Source: Bacteroides ndongoniae (GTDB taxonomy: Bacteria > Bacteroidota > Bacteroidia > Bacteroidales > Bacteroidaceae). Taken from it: a stretch of 64,000 nucleotides of DNA. Location: assembly GCF_900108345.1 (NCBI RefSeq), contig NZ_FNVV01000014.1, positions 1,178,001 to 1,242,000 of the forward strand. The letters run 5' to 3'. Positions 27,376 to 36,199 of this stretch are shown here, piece by piece (within the stretch, counting starts at the first letter, position 1; every line of letters begins with the position of its first letter). Made by a program: the position numbers and the translations under genes. The notes below the pieces were generated by a model that saw nothing but the letters and a program-made list of their open reading frames with translations, searched no databases and was not told where the DNA came from.

Positions 27376-28098
27376 TCAGGCAAGTTTCTTCTCCAACTCT
27401 TTCAACGTAATACGTCCCTCGTACAATGCTTTTCCAAAAATAACCGCCGGGACTCCCGCCAACTCCAGCATTTCAATATCAGCCATGCTTCCCACACCTC
27501 CACTGGCTATCAGATAAAGTTCCGGAAATTCCGCCAGTATCTTTTTATAGAGCGCAACGGCAGGTCCTTGCAACATACCATCACAACCGATATCCGTACA
27601 GATCACCTTCGTAACTCCCCGAGCATGATAGTCCTTCAGAAAAGGAAACAGCCTCCAGACACTCTCTTCCTTCCATCCACCGACGGCCACCTTCTCATCC
27701 TTAACATCAGCTCCCAATATTATTTTCTCCTGTCCATACAAGTCCAGCCAATGGCAAAACATATCCGGATTGGTCACCGCAATACTTCCGCCCGTAACCA
27801 TCCGCGCACCACTTTCGAAAGCAATTCTCAAGTCTTCATCGCTCTTCACTCCACCTCCAAAATCAATCACCAATGCAGTGCCTGAAGCAATCCGCTGCAA
27901 CGTACGATAGTTGACTACATGATGAGAAGCCGCTCCATCCAAATCGACGACATGCAGACGTCTGATGCCATGAGCCTCCAACTCTTTCGCCACCTCCAAC
28001 GGATCGTCATTATACACCTTCTTGCTATTGTAATCGCCTTGCGAAAGCCGCACACACTTTCCATCAATTATATCAATGGCCGGAATAAGTTCTATCAT
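27376..28098 (-). CDS. hisA: ProFAR isomerase
   Basis: 240 residues, TIM barrel paralogous to HisF. PAIDIIDGKCVRLSQGDY opens the protein, and IDFGGGVKSDEDL and IASGGVGSMADIEML are the phosphate motifs. It isomerises ProFAR to PRFAR. It lies between hisH (31 bases) and hisF in the same transcript. Confidence 0.95.
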   Translation of the reverse strand: MIELIPAIDIIDGKCVRLSQGDYNSKKVYNDDPLEVAKELEAHGIRRLHVVDLDGAASHHVVNYRTLQRIASGTALVIDFGGGVKSDEDLRIAFESGARMVTGGSIAVTNPDMFCHWLDLYGQEKIILGADVKDEKVAVGGWKEESVWRLFPFLKDYHARGVTKVICTDIGCDGMLQGPAVALYKKILAEFPELYLIASGGVGSMADIEMLELAGVPAVIFGKALYEGRITLKELEKKLA

Positions 28099-28129
28099 AT
28101 TAAGGAATATACTATTATTATATATACTG

Positions 28130-28720
28130 TTACAATGCCAAAAAATTACTCAGAATACGTTCGCCGACACTACCGCTTTTCTCCGGGTGAAACTGGGTGG
28201 CATAAAAATTGTCCTTATGCAAAGCAGCACTGAACGGATGGATATAATCCGTCACAGCAGCCGTACAATCATTAACCGGTACATAGTAACTATGTACAAA
28301 GTATACGTATTCCTCTTTGGTAAAGCCCTCAAACAGGCCACTACATGTCTGTCCTATCGTGTTCCAGCCCATATGCGGCACCTTATCCTCATGTTTCAAT
28401 GGCACAAAGCGCTTCACTTCCGTGTCGAAAATACCCAGACAATCTACATCACCTTCTTCCGAATGCCTGCACATCAACTGCATTCCCAAGCAGATACCCA
28501 GCAAAGGCCGATTAAGTTCTTTTATCAACCGGTCCATCCCACACGAACGCAGAAAACGCATGGTCGTCTCAGCTTCTCCTACACCCGGAAAGATAATTTT
28601 ATCCGCACTAAGCAATTCCTCCTTATCGGCTGTTATAACAGGAGTCACCCCAAGACGCCTCAACGCATAATCCACAGAACAAATGTTGCCTGCATTATAT
28701 TTGATTATTGCCACTTTCAT
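28130..28720 (-). CDS. hisH: Imidazole glycerol phosphate synthase, glutaminase subunit
   Basis: 196 residues. Class I glutamine amidotransferase triad: cysteine in LLGICLGMQLM, then histidine and glutamate in TQFHPEKSG. NAGNICSVDYALRRLG and FPGVGEA are family text. It supplies ammonia to HisF. First his gene of this group. Confidence 0.96.
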   Translation of the reverse strand: MKVAIIKYNAGNICSVDYALRRLGVTPVITADKEELLSADKIIFPGVGEAETTMRFLRSCGMDRLIKELNRPLLGICLGMQLMCRHSEEGDVDCLGIFDTEVKRFVPLKHEDKVPHMGWNTIGQTCSGLFEGFTKEEYVYFVHSYYVPVNDCTAAVTDYIHPFSAALHKDNFYATQFHPEKSGSVGERILSNFLAL

Positions 28721-28768
28721 ATCAACCTGCCTTTTATTTATTCTATAAAGTGTAGCACATTAATAAAA

Positions 28769-29626
28769 TCAGCTAAATATAACCGTTTTATTTTTATAAG
28801 TCAGCACCTTTCTTTCGATATGTTTCTGAACAGCTCGCGAAAGAACTATTTTTTCCAGATCCTTACCTTTGTTCACCAAATCATTCACCGTATCTTTATG
28901 CGAGATACGCACCACATCCTGTTCGATAATAGGACCAGCATCCAGTTCGGTAGTCACATAGTGGCTGGTAGCTCCTATAATTTTCACTCCACGTTCGAAA
29001 GCAGCGTGATAGGGCTTTGCCCCCACAAAAGCCGGCAGAAAAGAATGGTGAATATTAATAATGCGGTTCGGATACGCATTTATCAAATGCTCGGAAACAA
29101 CCTGCATATAACGCGCCAGTACGATAAAGTTCACTTTATGCTTGGCAAGCACCTCCATCTCTCTTCTTTCCTGTTCCTGCTTGTTTTCTTTGGTAATAGG
29201 GAAAAGATAAAAAGGAATGCCAAACCTTTCTGCCACATGTTGCAAATCAGGATGATTACTTATGATAAGAGAAACCTCTACATTCCACTCACCTGCCGTA
29301 TAACGTGCCAGCAAGTCAAACAAGCAGTGCGACATTTTAGACACAAAAATAGCCATCCTCGGTTTCACATCCGAGAAATACAAGCGAAAGTACATTCCGT
29401 ATTTCTGTGCATATAACGTTTCAAAATAATCCTCTATTTTTTCCTGAGGAATCAAAAAATCTTTCAATTCCCACTCTATCCGCATAAAAAAGATATTCTC
29501 CACATGATCTACATGCTGGTCCAGATAGATAATATTGCCCTTGTTTACCGTTATAAAGTCTGTTACTTCTGCCAGAATTCCAGGTCTGTCAGGGCAATAC
29601 AGCAACAATTTGGCTGTTTTCATCAT
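28769..29626 (-). CDS. purU: Formyltetrahydrofolate deformylase
   Basis: 285 residues. An N-terminal ACT domain (~1-80, CPDRPGILAEVTDFI) precedes a formyltransferase-like domain with FVLARYMQVVS, the catalytic NIHHSFLPAFVGAKPY and TELDAGPIIEQD. It hydrolyses 10-formyl-THF to formate, feeding PurT-type purine synthesis. It is upstream of hisH by 48 bases and may share its transcript. Confidence 0.95.
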   Translation of the reverse strand: MMKTAKLLLYCPDRPGILAEVTDFITVNKGNIIYLDQHVDHVENIFFMRIEWELKDFLIPQEKIEDYFETLYAQKYGMYFRLYFSDVKPRMAIFVSKMSHCLFDLLARYTAGEWNVEVSLIISNHPDLQHVAERFGIPFYLFPITKENKQEQERREMEVLAKHKVNFIVLARYMQVVSEHLINAYPNRIINIHHSFLPAFVGAKPYHAAFERGVKIIGATSHYVTTELDAGPIIEQDVVRISHKDTVNDLVNKGKDLEKIVLSRAVQKHIERKVLTYKNKTVIFS

Positions 29627-30005
29627 ACCAAAATACTTTTATTTACTACATCTTTATATCAGTCTCATTTTTAGGAAGGCAAAAATAACCATTTATTGCT
29701 AAATAACGAATTTTTCAAGCAATAAGTTTTAAAATCATCTTTTAAAGTTCCGTTTTCCTAATAAAACAAGGCTATAACTTTCTCTATCGTTATTTCACAG
29801 TCAGTCTGGAACCATATTTCTACCCAACTACCCATTCCTACTATATAGGTTCAATAATCACATGAGCCCCGCTACACATCGGATATTCTCCCTCACAAAC
29901 CTGGTATCCAAGCCCTCTGAAACAATGCAAATCCCCCCGACGACCCATATTTGCGACAAAACAGATAGAAAAATGAGATTTTATACAAGAAAAAATCAGA
30001 ATGCT
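29627..30005. other. Spacer between purU and tRNA-Asp
   Basis: About 380 AT-rich bases. I see no coding frame, repeat or RNA gene, apart from the tRNA promoter that begins at its right end. Confidence 0.6.
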
Positions 30006-30036
30006 ATTGCAGATTCAAAATAAATATCTACCTTTG
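30006..30036 (+). promoter_or_regulatory. Promoter of tRNA-Asp
   Basis: ATTGC and TACCTTTG (30029-30036, perfect -7 box) are 19 bases apart, 42 bases upstream of the tRNA. Confidence 0.75.
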
Positions 30037-30078
30037 CAACCGCAATCGAGAGAGATAGCAACAAAACAATGAAATAAT

Positions 30079-30152
30079 GGTGCGTTAGTTCAGCTGGTTA
30101 GAATACATGCCTGTCACGCATGGGGTCACGGGTTCGAGTCCCGTACGCACCG
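30079..30152 (+). tRNA. tRNA-Asp(GTC)
   Basis: 74 nt, acceptor GGTGCGT with ACGCACC, anticodon GTC in CCTGTCACG, T-loop GGTTCGAGTC. CCA is not encoded. The last 16 bases belong to the attachment repeat, but the gene is complete, so the element restores the 3' end on integration. Confidence 0.97.
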
Positions 30153-30155
30153 CAA
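30137..30155 (+). repeat. Left att site of element 1 (19-bp direct repeat)
   Basis: AGTCCCGTACGCACCGCAA spans the 3' end of tRNA-Asp and the first bases after it. An exact second copy stands at 40,561-40,579, 10.4 kb away, just beyond the integrase start. Confidence 0.92.
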
Positions 30156-30186
30156 TAAACATTGAAAATCAATGTTTTACAGAACA

Positions 30187-30232
30187 AACACCCGACTTTA
30201 CACCCAAGAATGTAAAGTCGGGTGTTTTTTTG
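30187..30232 (+). terminator. Element-supplied terminator behind tRNA-Asp
   Basis: A perfect 16-bp stem (AACACCCGACTTTACA with its complement, loop CCCAAGAA) and T run lie 35 bases after the tRNA, inside element 1. The same structure ends element 2. It would end tRNA transcription now that the native terminator is 10.4 kb away. Confidence 0.85.
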
Positions 30233-30270
30233 TATTATTTAATTTATCATCTTTGTGGTAGAGGATAAAA

Positions 30271-30316
30271 ATAAAGCAAACGAAAAGAACAACCAAGTTT
30301 TCTTCATTTGCTTTAT
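30271..30316 (-). terminator. Terminator of the lipoprotein operon
   Basis: ATAAAGCAAACGAAAAGAAC pairs imperfectly with GTTTTCTTCATTTGCTTTAT; a T run follows on the minus strand. It also protects the tRNA from reading through. Confidence 0.7.
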
Positions 30317-30351
30317 ATGATATGCAGGCTTATCTGCTTAATATATCATTA

Positions 30352-31173
30352 TCAATTCAGGATGTATTCAGGAATGGATGCTGTTGCAAATGCTCCTATT
30401 ATTTCATAGTCTGTTTCGGGAACGGTCAGTATCATGGTGTAGTCTCTTGGGGGAACGCTTTTTGTCGTGGCATTGCTGATAAGTTCCACCCAATCCACAT
30501 CCAAATAGCTTTTGATAATTTCCAGTACTGCTTGAGAATCACTAAACGATAGGGCGAAGTCGTGGATTTCCATTGGAGCATTTTGTGCAAAGTTTCCGGA
30601 TGAATCGGCTGAATAACTCAGACGCAAATAAGAAACTGTTTCCTCTCCATTCTGCTTGACAAAGAACTCATAAGTGCCTTCGGCAAGTGGTGTATTATTC
30701 AATTGGTGCTGCATATTGTCCATTGTAAAAAAATAGCAATCCCGCGCTTTATTGTTAACCAGATAGAGCATAAGGTTTGAAGTCAGCGTGGGATGATTGC
30801 TTTCAGCAATGCCGTATGCAATGTAGCAGTCTGTGACTTTCACTTCGACTGTTTCCTTGTCGCCTGTCACATTGTCCGTCAGAGTAAGCGTAGTAGTTCC
30901 TTTCTGTTTGCCTTGCAAGGCAACATAGGTACTTCCTCCTTCATTCTGAACCTTGTTGGCTTCTACTATCGTTTCGTCCGCTACGGACAGGCTGATGTCG
31001 CCGCTTCCATTGGTAATGGGAATCTCAGTGATGCCGCGCCACAATCTTACTTCATAATAGGTCTTTTCAAGGCTGAACGGGGACATTGGTTCATTTTCAT
31101 TATTGTCATCGTTACATGCAGAGATAAATAGACTGATGATAATAAAAAAGGGAGCGATAAGTTTATTCATCAT
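30352..31173 (-). CDS. Element 1 cargo lipoprotein A
   Basis: 273 residues. Lipoprotein signal peptide with FISACNDD as lipobox, then an ~80-residue immunoglobulin-like domain (KTYYEVRLWRGITEIPITNGSG to KETVEVKVTD) like bacterial Ig-like repeats, and a C-terminal domain of unknown family. The position after the second lipoprotein (9 bases) suggests one operon. No catalytic motif is visible. Likely surface exposed. It has no counterpart in element 2. Confidence 0.7.
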   Translation of the reverse strand: MMNKLIAPFFIIISLFISACNDDNNENEPMSPFSLEKTYYEVRLWRGITEIPITNGSGDISLSVADETIVEANKVQNEGGSTYVALQGKQKGTTTLTLTDNVTGDKETVEVKVTDCYIAYGIAESNHPTLTSNLMLYLVNNKARDCYFFTMDNMQHQLNNTPLAEGTYEFFVKQNGEETVSYLRLSYSADSSGNFAQNAPMEIHDFALSFSDSQAVLEIIKSYLDVDWVELISNATTKSVPPRDYTMILTVPETDYEIIGAFATASIPEYILN

Positions 31174-31182
31174 GACTATGTG

Positions 31183-32004
31183 TTATTGTTTTTTTATGGT
31201 AAATTCCACCTTTTGAAGTCCCTTTTTATAAACATTGGCAAGGATGAGTGCGTAACGAACTTCTTCGCCGGACTGCATGGATTGTGTAATGTGGGTAAAC
31301 TCATCTTCGGGTACAACATCTTTGAACATCGGACCGTGTGATTCGTTGCGTACCAAACGAATTTCATCTGTAAACGGAGACAGAACAAACGAATAAATAG
31401 CCATGTAAGGCACGGACTCAAATTTCACCCAATTCGGGTCTTCTTTGTCAAGGACATCTTCCAGCCATATACGCGCTGAACTGTAGGATGGCAGCATTGA
31501 ATCATACCCATCGTCATAGACTATTTTACCATTCTCATCAACAATATACCCTTTGCTGATGGCATATTTCTCAAAAGGACACAAATCTTGATATTCAATA
31601 TCTTCTTCGGATGTTATCTCCTCATCGACCGGAATTTCCGGTTCTGTCACAAGTCTGTCTTGGAGAATACGGATAAGCGAATACGTACGGTCGGAACCAT
31701 CCGCAGGTGGATTGGCGAGAATTGTCCGCTTTACCGATAGATAGTATTCGTGTCCTTTTATGTAAGTAAAGCCCTCAATGCTGTTGAATCCGAGAGGTTG
31801 CCATTCTTCGGAATCACCTTCCGTCTTGACGAGCATGCACTCTATGGGATTCTCCTTTTTGTCGTCGCCCCATGCATACATTACGCCTGTTTCTGCTGAA
31901 ACCAGCATTCTAATCTCTTTGACTGAATCTTGGGGCTCATCATCACTGCAAGCTGATAACAGAAAAACTGTGATGAACAGAAATGAAGTGATAAGTTTAT
32001 TCAT
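31183..32004 (-). CDS. Element 1 cargo lipoprotein B, DUF4377-like N-terminal region
   Basis: 273 residues. Signal peptide with lipobox LLSACSDD. The first ~110 residues (IECMLVKTEGDSEEWQPLGF, GFTYIKGHEYYLSVKR) fit DUF4377, a small domain of stress-related lipoproteins. The C-terminal part is unrecognised. First gene of the cargo operon, with a large palindromic region upstream. It has no counterpart in element 2. Confidence 0.7.
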   Translation of the reverse strand: MNKLITSFLFITVFLLSACSDDEPQDSVKEIRMLVSAETGVMYAWGDDKKENPIECMLVKTEGDSEEWQPLGFNSIEGFTYIKGHEYYLSVKRTILANPPADGSDRTYSLIRILQDRLVTEPEIPVDEEITSEEDIEYQDLCPFEKYAISKGYIVDENGKIVYDDGYDSMLPSYSSARIWLEDVLDKEDPNWVKFESVPYMAIYSFVLSPFTDEIRLVRNESHGPMFKDVVPEDEFTHITQSMQSGEEVRYALILANVYKKGLQKVEFTIKKQ

Positions 32005-32042
32005 ATTCTGACTGTTATGTTCTTGATTGACCCTGTCAAGAT

Positions 32043-32204
32043 GTTAAGTTAATAATAGCAGAAAACGTGAGCCAACTATGCTACGTCTTAACTTGAAGGT
32101 CGTAGGAAACCATAGATGCAGATTAACAATAGCAGCCCACGCTATAGCGTGAGAACCACTATGCTATCCTTGCATCTAATTTGAAAATTTCCTACGTTTT
32201 CAAG
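32043..32204. repeat. Two nested palindromes upstream of the cargo operon
   Basis: Unit 1 (32043-32092): GTTAAG/CTTAAC outside, TAGCA/TGCTA inside. Unit 2 (32092-32204): four successive arm pairs, CTTGAAGGTCGTAGGAAA with TTTCCTACGTTTTCAAG, AGATGCA/TGCATCT, ATAGCA/TGCTAT and the central CACGCTATAGCGTG. The two share ATAGCAG and CTATGCTA elements. They lie between the relaxase end and the lipoprotein start. Confidence 0.7.
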
Positions 32205-32315
32205 TACAAGATAAGCATAACGCTTCTTCTTTTTCTCTTATGTCTTGGAAAGAGTTGCCTCAATCCGTTTGCAAAAATACAGAATTTTATTGAAATCCAA
32301 TCAAGTACCATCGAA

Positions 32316-33719
32316 TTACATCCTAAATCCTCTACTTTTTCTTGGCTCTTCTGCTGATTTACGTAAACTATGCCGTAATTTATCAAACTGTTCTTTGAAC
32401 CATTCGCCAATCGGTTGTCTGTTTATGGTCAGTACCAGTTTGCTGTCATCTGTCGGATTCTTTTCTACTTTGAAAATATCATTCCTGATGTCAAACTTCC
32501 GCCTGTGTTCTTCGGAATAAATCCTGCCGTTGCATCTGATAGCTTCTTTCTTTGTCAGAAGGCTCTCTATCATTTCTTTGGTGAAGCCGATGGCAGCGCA
32601 CAACTTTTCCATTCTCAGCATCTCCCTGAGCATCGGAAACCACTTGAAAGCCTTTTCAAGCAGGATATTCAGCCGTGATATTTCCTTGTCTCTGGCTTCA
32701 AGTTCCCGATTATGTATTCCTTGAAGATTGCGTATCTGCTTGCCATGCTGCTCTTGCATGAGTTGCATTTGGGCTTTCAAGTCATCAATGCCCTTGTCCC
32801 GTTTGGCAATTTCCTGACGCAATTCTTCATTGGATTGTTCCAGTTTCTTCATTTTCCCGCTGCCGAAGAGAGAACCCACTCCGCTTGCTATAACCGTAGC
32901 GGCATCGGTGGCTGCACTTTTGAGCTTGTCCGTGCGTATCTCCGATTTCACCTGTCTGAGTTCCTGTTCGGCAAGATTCACCTGTTGCTCCTTATGCCGC
33001 TTTACGGCTTCTATGCGTTGCAGTTCGGCTTTCTGCTTCTCAATGATGAAATCGTTCCGTTCCAGATGTTCTTTGCCTGTTACGGCTTTTGACTTACCAC
33101 GCTCCATCAGAAGGATGTCGGATGCCAAGGTCTGCATCTGCATCATGTCATCGTCATTGAGCTTGCGGCTCTTGCCTGTATCGTGGTTCATCCAGTCGAA
33201 TACGATATGCGCATGGTAATTCGGCTTGAACCACCTTTCGCCTACCTTGAAACTCTCCCTGTCCTCCGGGTCAGGCTGTCCGTTCAGCCAATGCCCTTCG
33301 TCCTTGTGCAGGAAGATTTGGAGCGGTGTGATGCCCCAGCGTCTTTGGCACTCCTCGCCAAACTTATGCACATCTGCCAGTGTGGTGTCAGGTCTGATGA
33401 GCAACACTCCCTCACGTATGGGTGAACATCCTGCCACTTTGATAATCTTGCCGTTCTTGCCTTTGCGCTCACGTTCTTTTTCCTGCATGGCACGACCTGT
33501 CTTTTCCTTGACCATCCGTTTGATGTCCTCATAGTGCGCCTGCAATTCGGGACTACCGAAGTCCGGGTTTATCCACTGCTCGTTATTTGCAGAGAGTTCG
33601 GATACCACATATACTTTGGATTTTCCGATGTTGCGCATATACTCGGCAGTTCTCCGGTTATGAGCCTCGCTTGATGCCACGTTGCAAGGCTTGATATGTA
33701 TGCTTGATTTTGTTGCCAT
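32316..33719 (-). CDS. MobV-family relaxase of element 1
   Basis: 467 residues. The N-terminal ~200 residues carry MobV (Pre/Mob) motifs: AHNRRTAEYMRNIG (HNR, motif I) and the metal-binding HKDEGH ... NYHAHIVFDWMNHDTGK (HxDE..HxH). The C-terminal half is a long coiled coil (MERGKSKAVTGKEHLERND to EARDKEISRLNILLEKA). It would nick oriT and pilot the strand in mobilization by a helper element. It sits next to a palindromic oriT-like region; the sister in element 2 is very similar. Confidence 0.9.
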   Translation of the reverse strand: MATKSSIHIKPCNVASSEAHNRRTAEYMRNIGKSKVYVVSELSANNEQWINPDFGSPELQAHYEDIKRMVKEKTGRAMQEKERERKGKNGKIIKVAGCSPIREGVLLIRPDTTLADVHKFGEECQRRWGITPLQIFLHKDEGHWLNGQPDPEDRESFKVGERWFKPNYHAHIVFDWMNHDTGKSRKLNDDDMMQMQTLASDILLMERGKSKAVTGKEHLERNDFIIEKQKAELQRIEAVKRHKEQQVNLAEQELRQVKSEIRTDKLKSAATDAATVIASGVGSLFGSGKMKKLEQSNEELRQEIAKRDKGIDDLKAQMQLMQEQHGKQIRNLQGIHNRELEARDKEISRLNILLEKAFKWFPMLREMLRMEKLCAAIGFTKEMIESLLTKKEAIRCNGRIYSEEHRRKFDIRNDIFKVEKNPTDDSKLVLTINRQPIGEWFKEQFDKLRHSLRKSAEEPRKSRGFRM

Positions 33720-33948
33720 TTTTTAATTCTGATTGGGTTGTTTACTAAATCTGTTTGTTGCTTTCCACTCATATCCGCAAGAGGTTCTTAGGGGTGCAAC
33801 CCATGAGCGGAGTTTCCAAAGAGAGGGTCACTCTTTGGTCGGGTTGCATAGGGCTGAAAGCCCTTGCCGGGTTCTTAGGGCAGCGTCCTAAGCCCCTCGG
33901 GAGAGCCCACAACTACGCAAGCGGAGCGTGTAGTTATAGTGGGCTATA
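33720..33948 (+). promoter_or_regulatory. Putative oriT of element 1
   Basis: Upstream of the relaxase, GCCCACAACTAC (33905) pairs with GTAGTTATAGTGGGC (33929-33943). TATAGTGGGCTATA (33935-33948) resembles the MobV nick region of pMV158 (TATAGTGTG/TTATA, recalled). The rest is GC-rich and hairpin-rich with repeated TTCTTAGGG and CCTAAG motifs. The same layout is found in element 2. Confidence 0.6.
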
Positions 33949-34903
33949 ACCGGAAGCCTTTCGGTTTCTTGGATAGCGTATCATTCTTCTTTCTGACGGA
34001 CTGTATTTGTTCCTTTCTATCCGCCATGCGCTTCTGCAAATACTCGTTCAGGTCTTTGCATCCGCAGTAGATTTGTGAAGCGTCCCGTATATGCCGTGTG
34101 CTTTCATATTCCTTGCGGATTTGCTGAAGGACTTCCATTCCTGCACGGTCATTGTCAAAAAAACAGTGGATTCGCTCATAGCTTCCCAACGGATAAAGTG
34201 CTTTGGAAACATTGGCAACAGAGTTCAGAACCATGTAGTCCTGCCTGTCGAAATCAGGGTATTGCGGATAGCTTTCGAGCCGCAGGGTCAGAAATGAGAG
34301 GTAGTCCATAAATCCCTCGAAAACGAAACACGCGTTTCTTGGCTCTCCCGATTGCCTGATATGGGATATTTCTTTCGGTGCAATGCAGCCCTTGAAATAT
34401 CGGTTTCGGATTTCATAGCCGCCCGACATGTTGGGAAACGCAATGGCGAAGTACCGTTTGCCGTTGTGCGTAAACCGCGCTTCCTTACATTCTTTTTTCG
34501 CCAGTGCCGGATTTATCCCCCTTTCCTGCAAGTAAGCGAGCAAGGCAGGAGAAGAAAGCGGCACGATTTCCAACTGTTGGAAACTCGGCTCTGTAAATGA
34601 CTGCTTGCGAAAAGAGAAAGAAACGGGGTGCACGTGCGGTGCTTGTTCCTCTATGCGTTTCAAAAGGTACGGCACGCTGTCCGTTGCATAGAGGTGCGAA
34701 GCCAGCGCAATGATGTTGCCGCCCTTGCCGAGCGCAAAATCATACCATTGGTTCCGCTCGGTGTTCACCTTGAACGAGGCTTCGGTTTCTTCCCTGAACG
34801 GTGATTTGTACCAAAGATTGATGCCCTGCCGCTTCACCGGGCTATATCCCAAGCTGTGAAGGTATTCTTCCAGCCTGATTTGTTTTGCTGTCTGTATGTC
34901 CAT
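33944..34903 (-). CDS. Toprim primase-like protein of element 1
   Basis: 319 residues. The N-terminal ~90 residues resemble the DnaG zinc-binding region but without cysteines (NLWYKSPFREETEASFKVN, YDFALGKGGNIIALA). The C-terminal toprim domain has the glutamate in FVFEGFMDYLSFL and the DxD in HCFFDNDRAGME. It would prime the single strand after transfer or plasmid-like replication. Its end overlaps the putative nick site by 5 bases, and the iteron region lies upstream. Confidence 0.85.
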   Translation of the reverse strand: MDIQTAKQIRLEEYLHSLGYSPVKRQGINLWYKSPFREETEASFKVNTERNQWYDFALGKGGNIIALASHLYATDSVPYLLKRIEEQAPHVHPVSFSFRKQSFTEPSFQQLEIVPLSSPALLAYLQERGINPALAKKECKEARFTHNGKRYFAIAFPNMSGGYEIRNRYFKGCIAPKEISHIRQSGEPRNACFVFEGFMDYLSFLTLRLESYPQYPDFDRQDYMVLNSVANVSKALYPLGSYERIHCFFDNDRAGMEVLQQIRKEYESTRHIRDASQIYCGCKDLNEYLQKRMADRKEQIQSVRKKNDTLSKKPKGFRL

Positions 34904-34975
34904 AAATGATTGTCTTTATCGGTTATTGTTTGTTTTTCTTTTCGCCAGTATCTGTTTATAGGTTACTGGCTGTAT

Positions 34976-35096
34976 AACCACTTCACTTTATTGTCGTATA
35001 TATAGGATACGGCTTAAAGTGAAGCGGTTTGATGCGCTCCTGCAACCACTTCGCTTTATCCTAATATATAGACCCGGAGAATAAAGTGAAGTGATT
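34976..35096. repeat. Iteron-like origin of element 1
   Basis: Four copies of AACCACTTC(A/G)CTTTAT and its complement: 34976, 35014-35029, 35044-35059, 35081-35096. They form two inverted pairs ~38 bases apart, each around an AT-rich centre with TATATA. The region lies between primase and repA and is conserved in element 2 despite no coding function, as expected for a replication origin. Confidence 0.7.
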
Positions 35097-35108
35097 GCAG
35101 GAAGCGTG

Positions 35109-36185
35109 TCAATAGTGGAAATCCGGTTCGTATCTGTACTTCCTGCCATTTTCCTGCACTATCATCCGCTTGTTCTTCAACACTGTGATGAGTTTAACCA
35201 GCTTGTTGTCGCTTAACGGAACACCCACCAAGGCATACGACTCTTTCAATGCTTTGCTCAGTTCCTTATATCCGTATTCGTCCTGCAACGAAAATGCTGC
35301 TTCCAGTGCTATCCGGTGTTGTTGCTCGGAAATGTCCTTGCAGGCATCAAACCTTTCGCCTTGGGGTCTGCCGGGCGCTTTGGCTTCTGTCTGGTAATCC
35401 TCCATCAGTTCAGGCAATGCCCTTTCATTGATGCGGAAGGCAAACGGCTCGAAGTCCATCGCACGGATGTGCATGGCGGAAACCTTGCTGATGTCCCCGT
35501 TACTTTTGTCCTTTTCAACGAGCAGTACGGTTTCAGCCTTGTTGTTCAGTTCCGTGCCGATATGTCCCCTTGCGTTCTCATCCCCCTTGTTCTGGTGGAG
35601 TATCGTGTGGATATGTATCTGCCTGTCGTCCGTCCACTGCATCAGTTTCGATATGATGCGTGTCGATTCGCTGGGGCTGTTGATGTCATACACCATGTCA
35701 CGGATACCGTCTATCACCACCATACCGAGGTTCGGTGTATGGTAGATTGCCTGTTCGACAATCCTTATGCGTTGCTCCGGCGTATATTTCCGCAGGGCAA
35801 GGAACTCAAGGTTCTCGTTGTCCCTGTCATCGGGCAGCCCTGCCATGCGCATGATGCGTTCCATCACATTCAGGCAGTGGTGGGGGCTTTGCTCCGTATC
35901 GACATACAGCACTTTCCGCTTGGCTTCGGGAAGTTCAGCCGCATACCTGAGCACCGTGCCGTTCTTCAAAGCCGCAGCCACGATAGCCGACACATTGAAT
36001 GTCTTCTTGCTTTTGGCTTTGCCGATGGATGCACTGAAATTTCCCAACGTGCCGATTACAGAACCTTTCACGCTGAGGATTTCTGGCGCTTTCTCGTATT
36101 TTCCCGACAGGCTCAACCGTGAGGCTTGCCAGAGGATTACCGCCTGTTCGTCCGATATTTCCCGGATGTCTTTCATATAGTCCAT
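35109..36185 (-). CDS. RepA-like AAA ATPase of element 1
   Basis: 358 residues, RecA/RepA-fold helicase-like ATPase. Atypical P-loop SASIGKAKSKKTFNVS near residue 55, KVLYVDTEQS, Walker B GMVVIDGIRDMV and sensor HTILHQNKGDENARGHIG are visible. It would open or unwind the element origin. A GGGAGG Shine-Dalgarno precedes ATG 36185. It follows the DUF3853 gene by 14 bases. Confidence 0.85.
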   Translation of the reverse strand: MDYMKDIREISDEQAVILWQASRLSLSGKYEKAPEILSVKGSVIGTLGNFSASIGKAKSKKTFNVSAIVAAALKNGTVLRYAAELPEAKRKVLYVDTEQSPHHCLNVMERIMRMAGLPDDRDNENLEFLALRKYTPEQRIRIVEQAIYHTPNLGMVVIDGIRDMVYDINSPSESTRIISKLMQWTDDRQIHIHTILHQNKGDENARGHIGTELNNKAETVLLVEKDKSNGDISKVSAMHIRAMDFEPFAFRINERALPELMEDYQTEAKAPGRPQGERFDACKDISEQQHRIALEAAFSLQDEYGYKELSKALKESYALVGVPLSDNKLVKLITVLKNKRMIVQENGRKYRYEPDFHY

Positions 36186-36199
36186 AGCAATTCCTCCCG

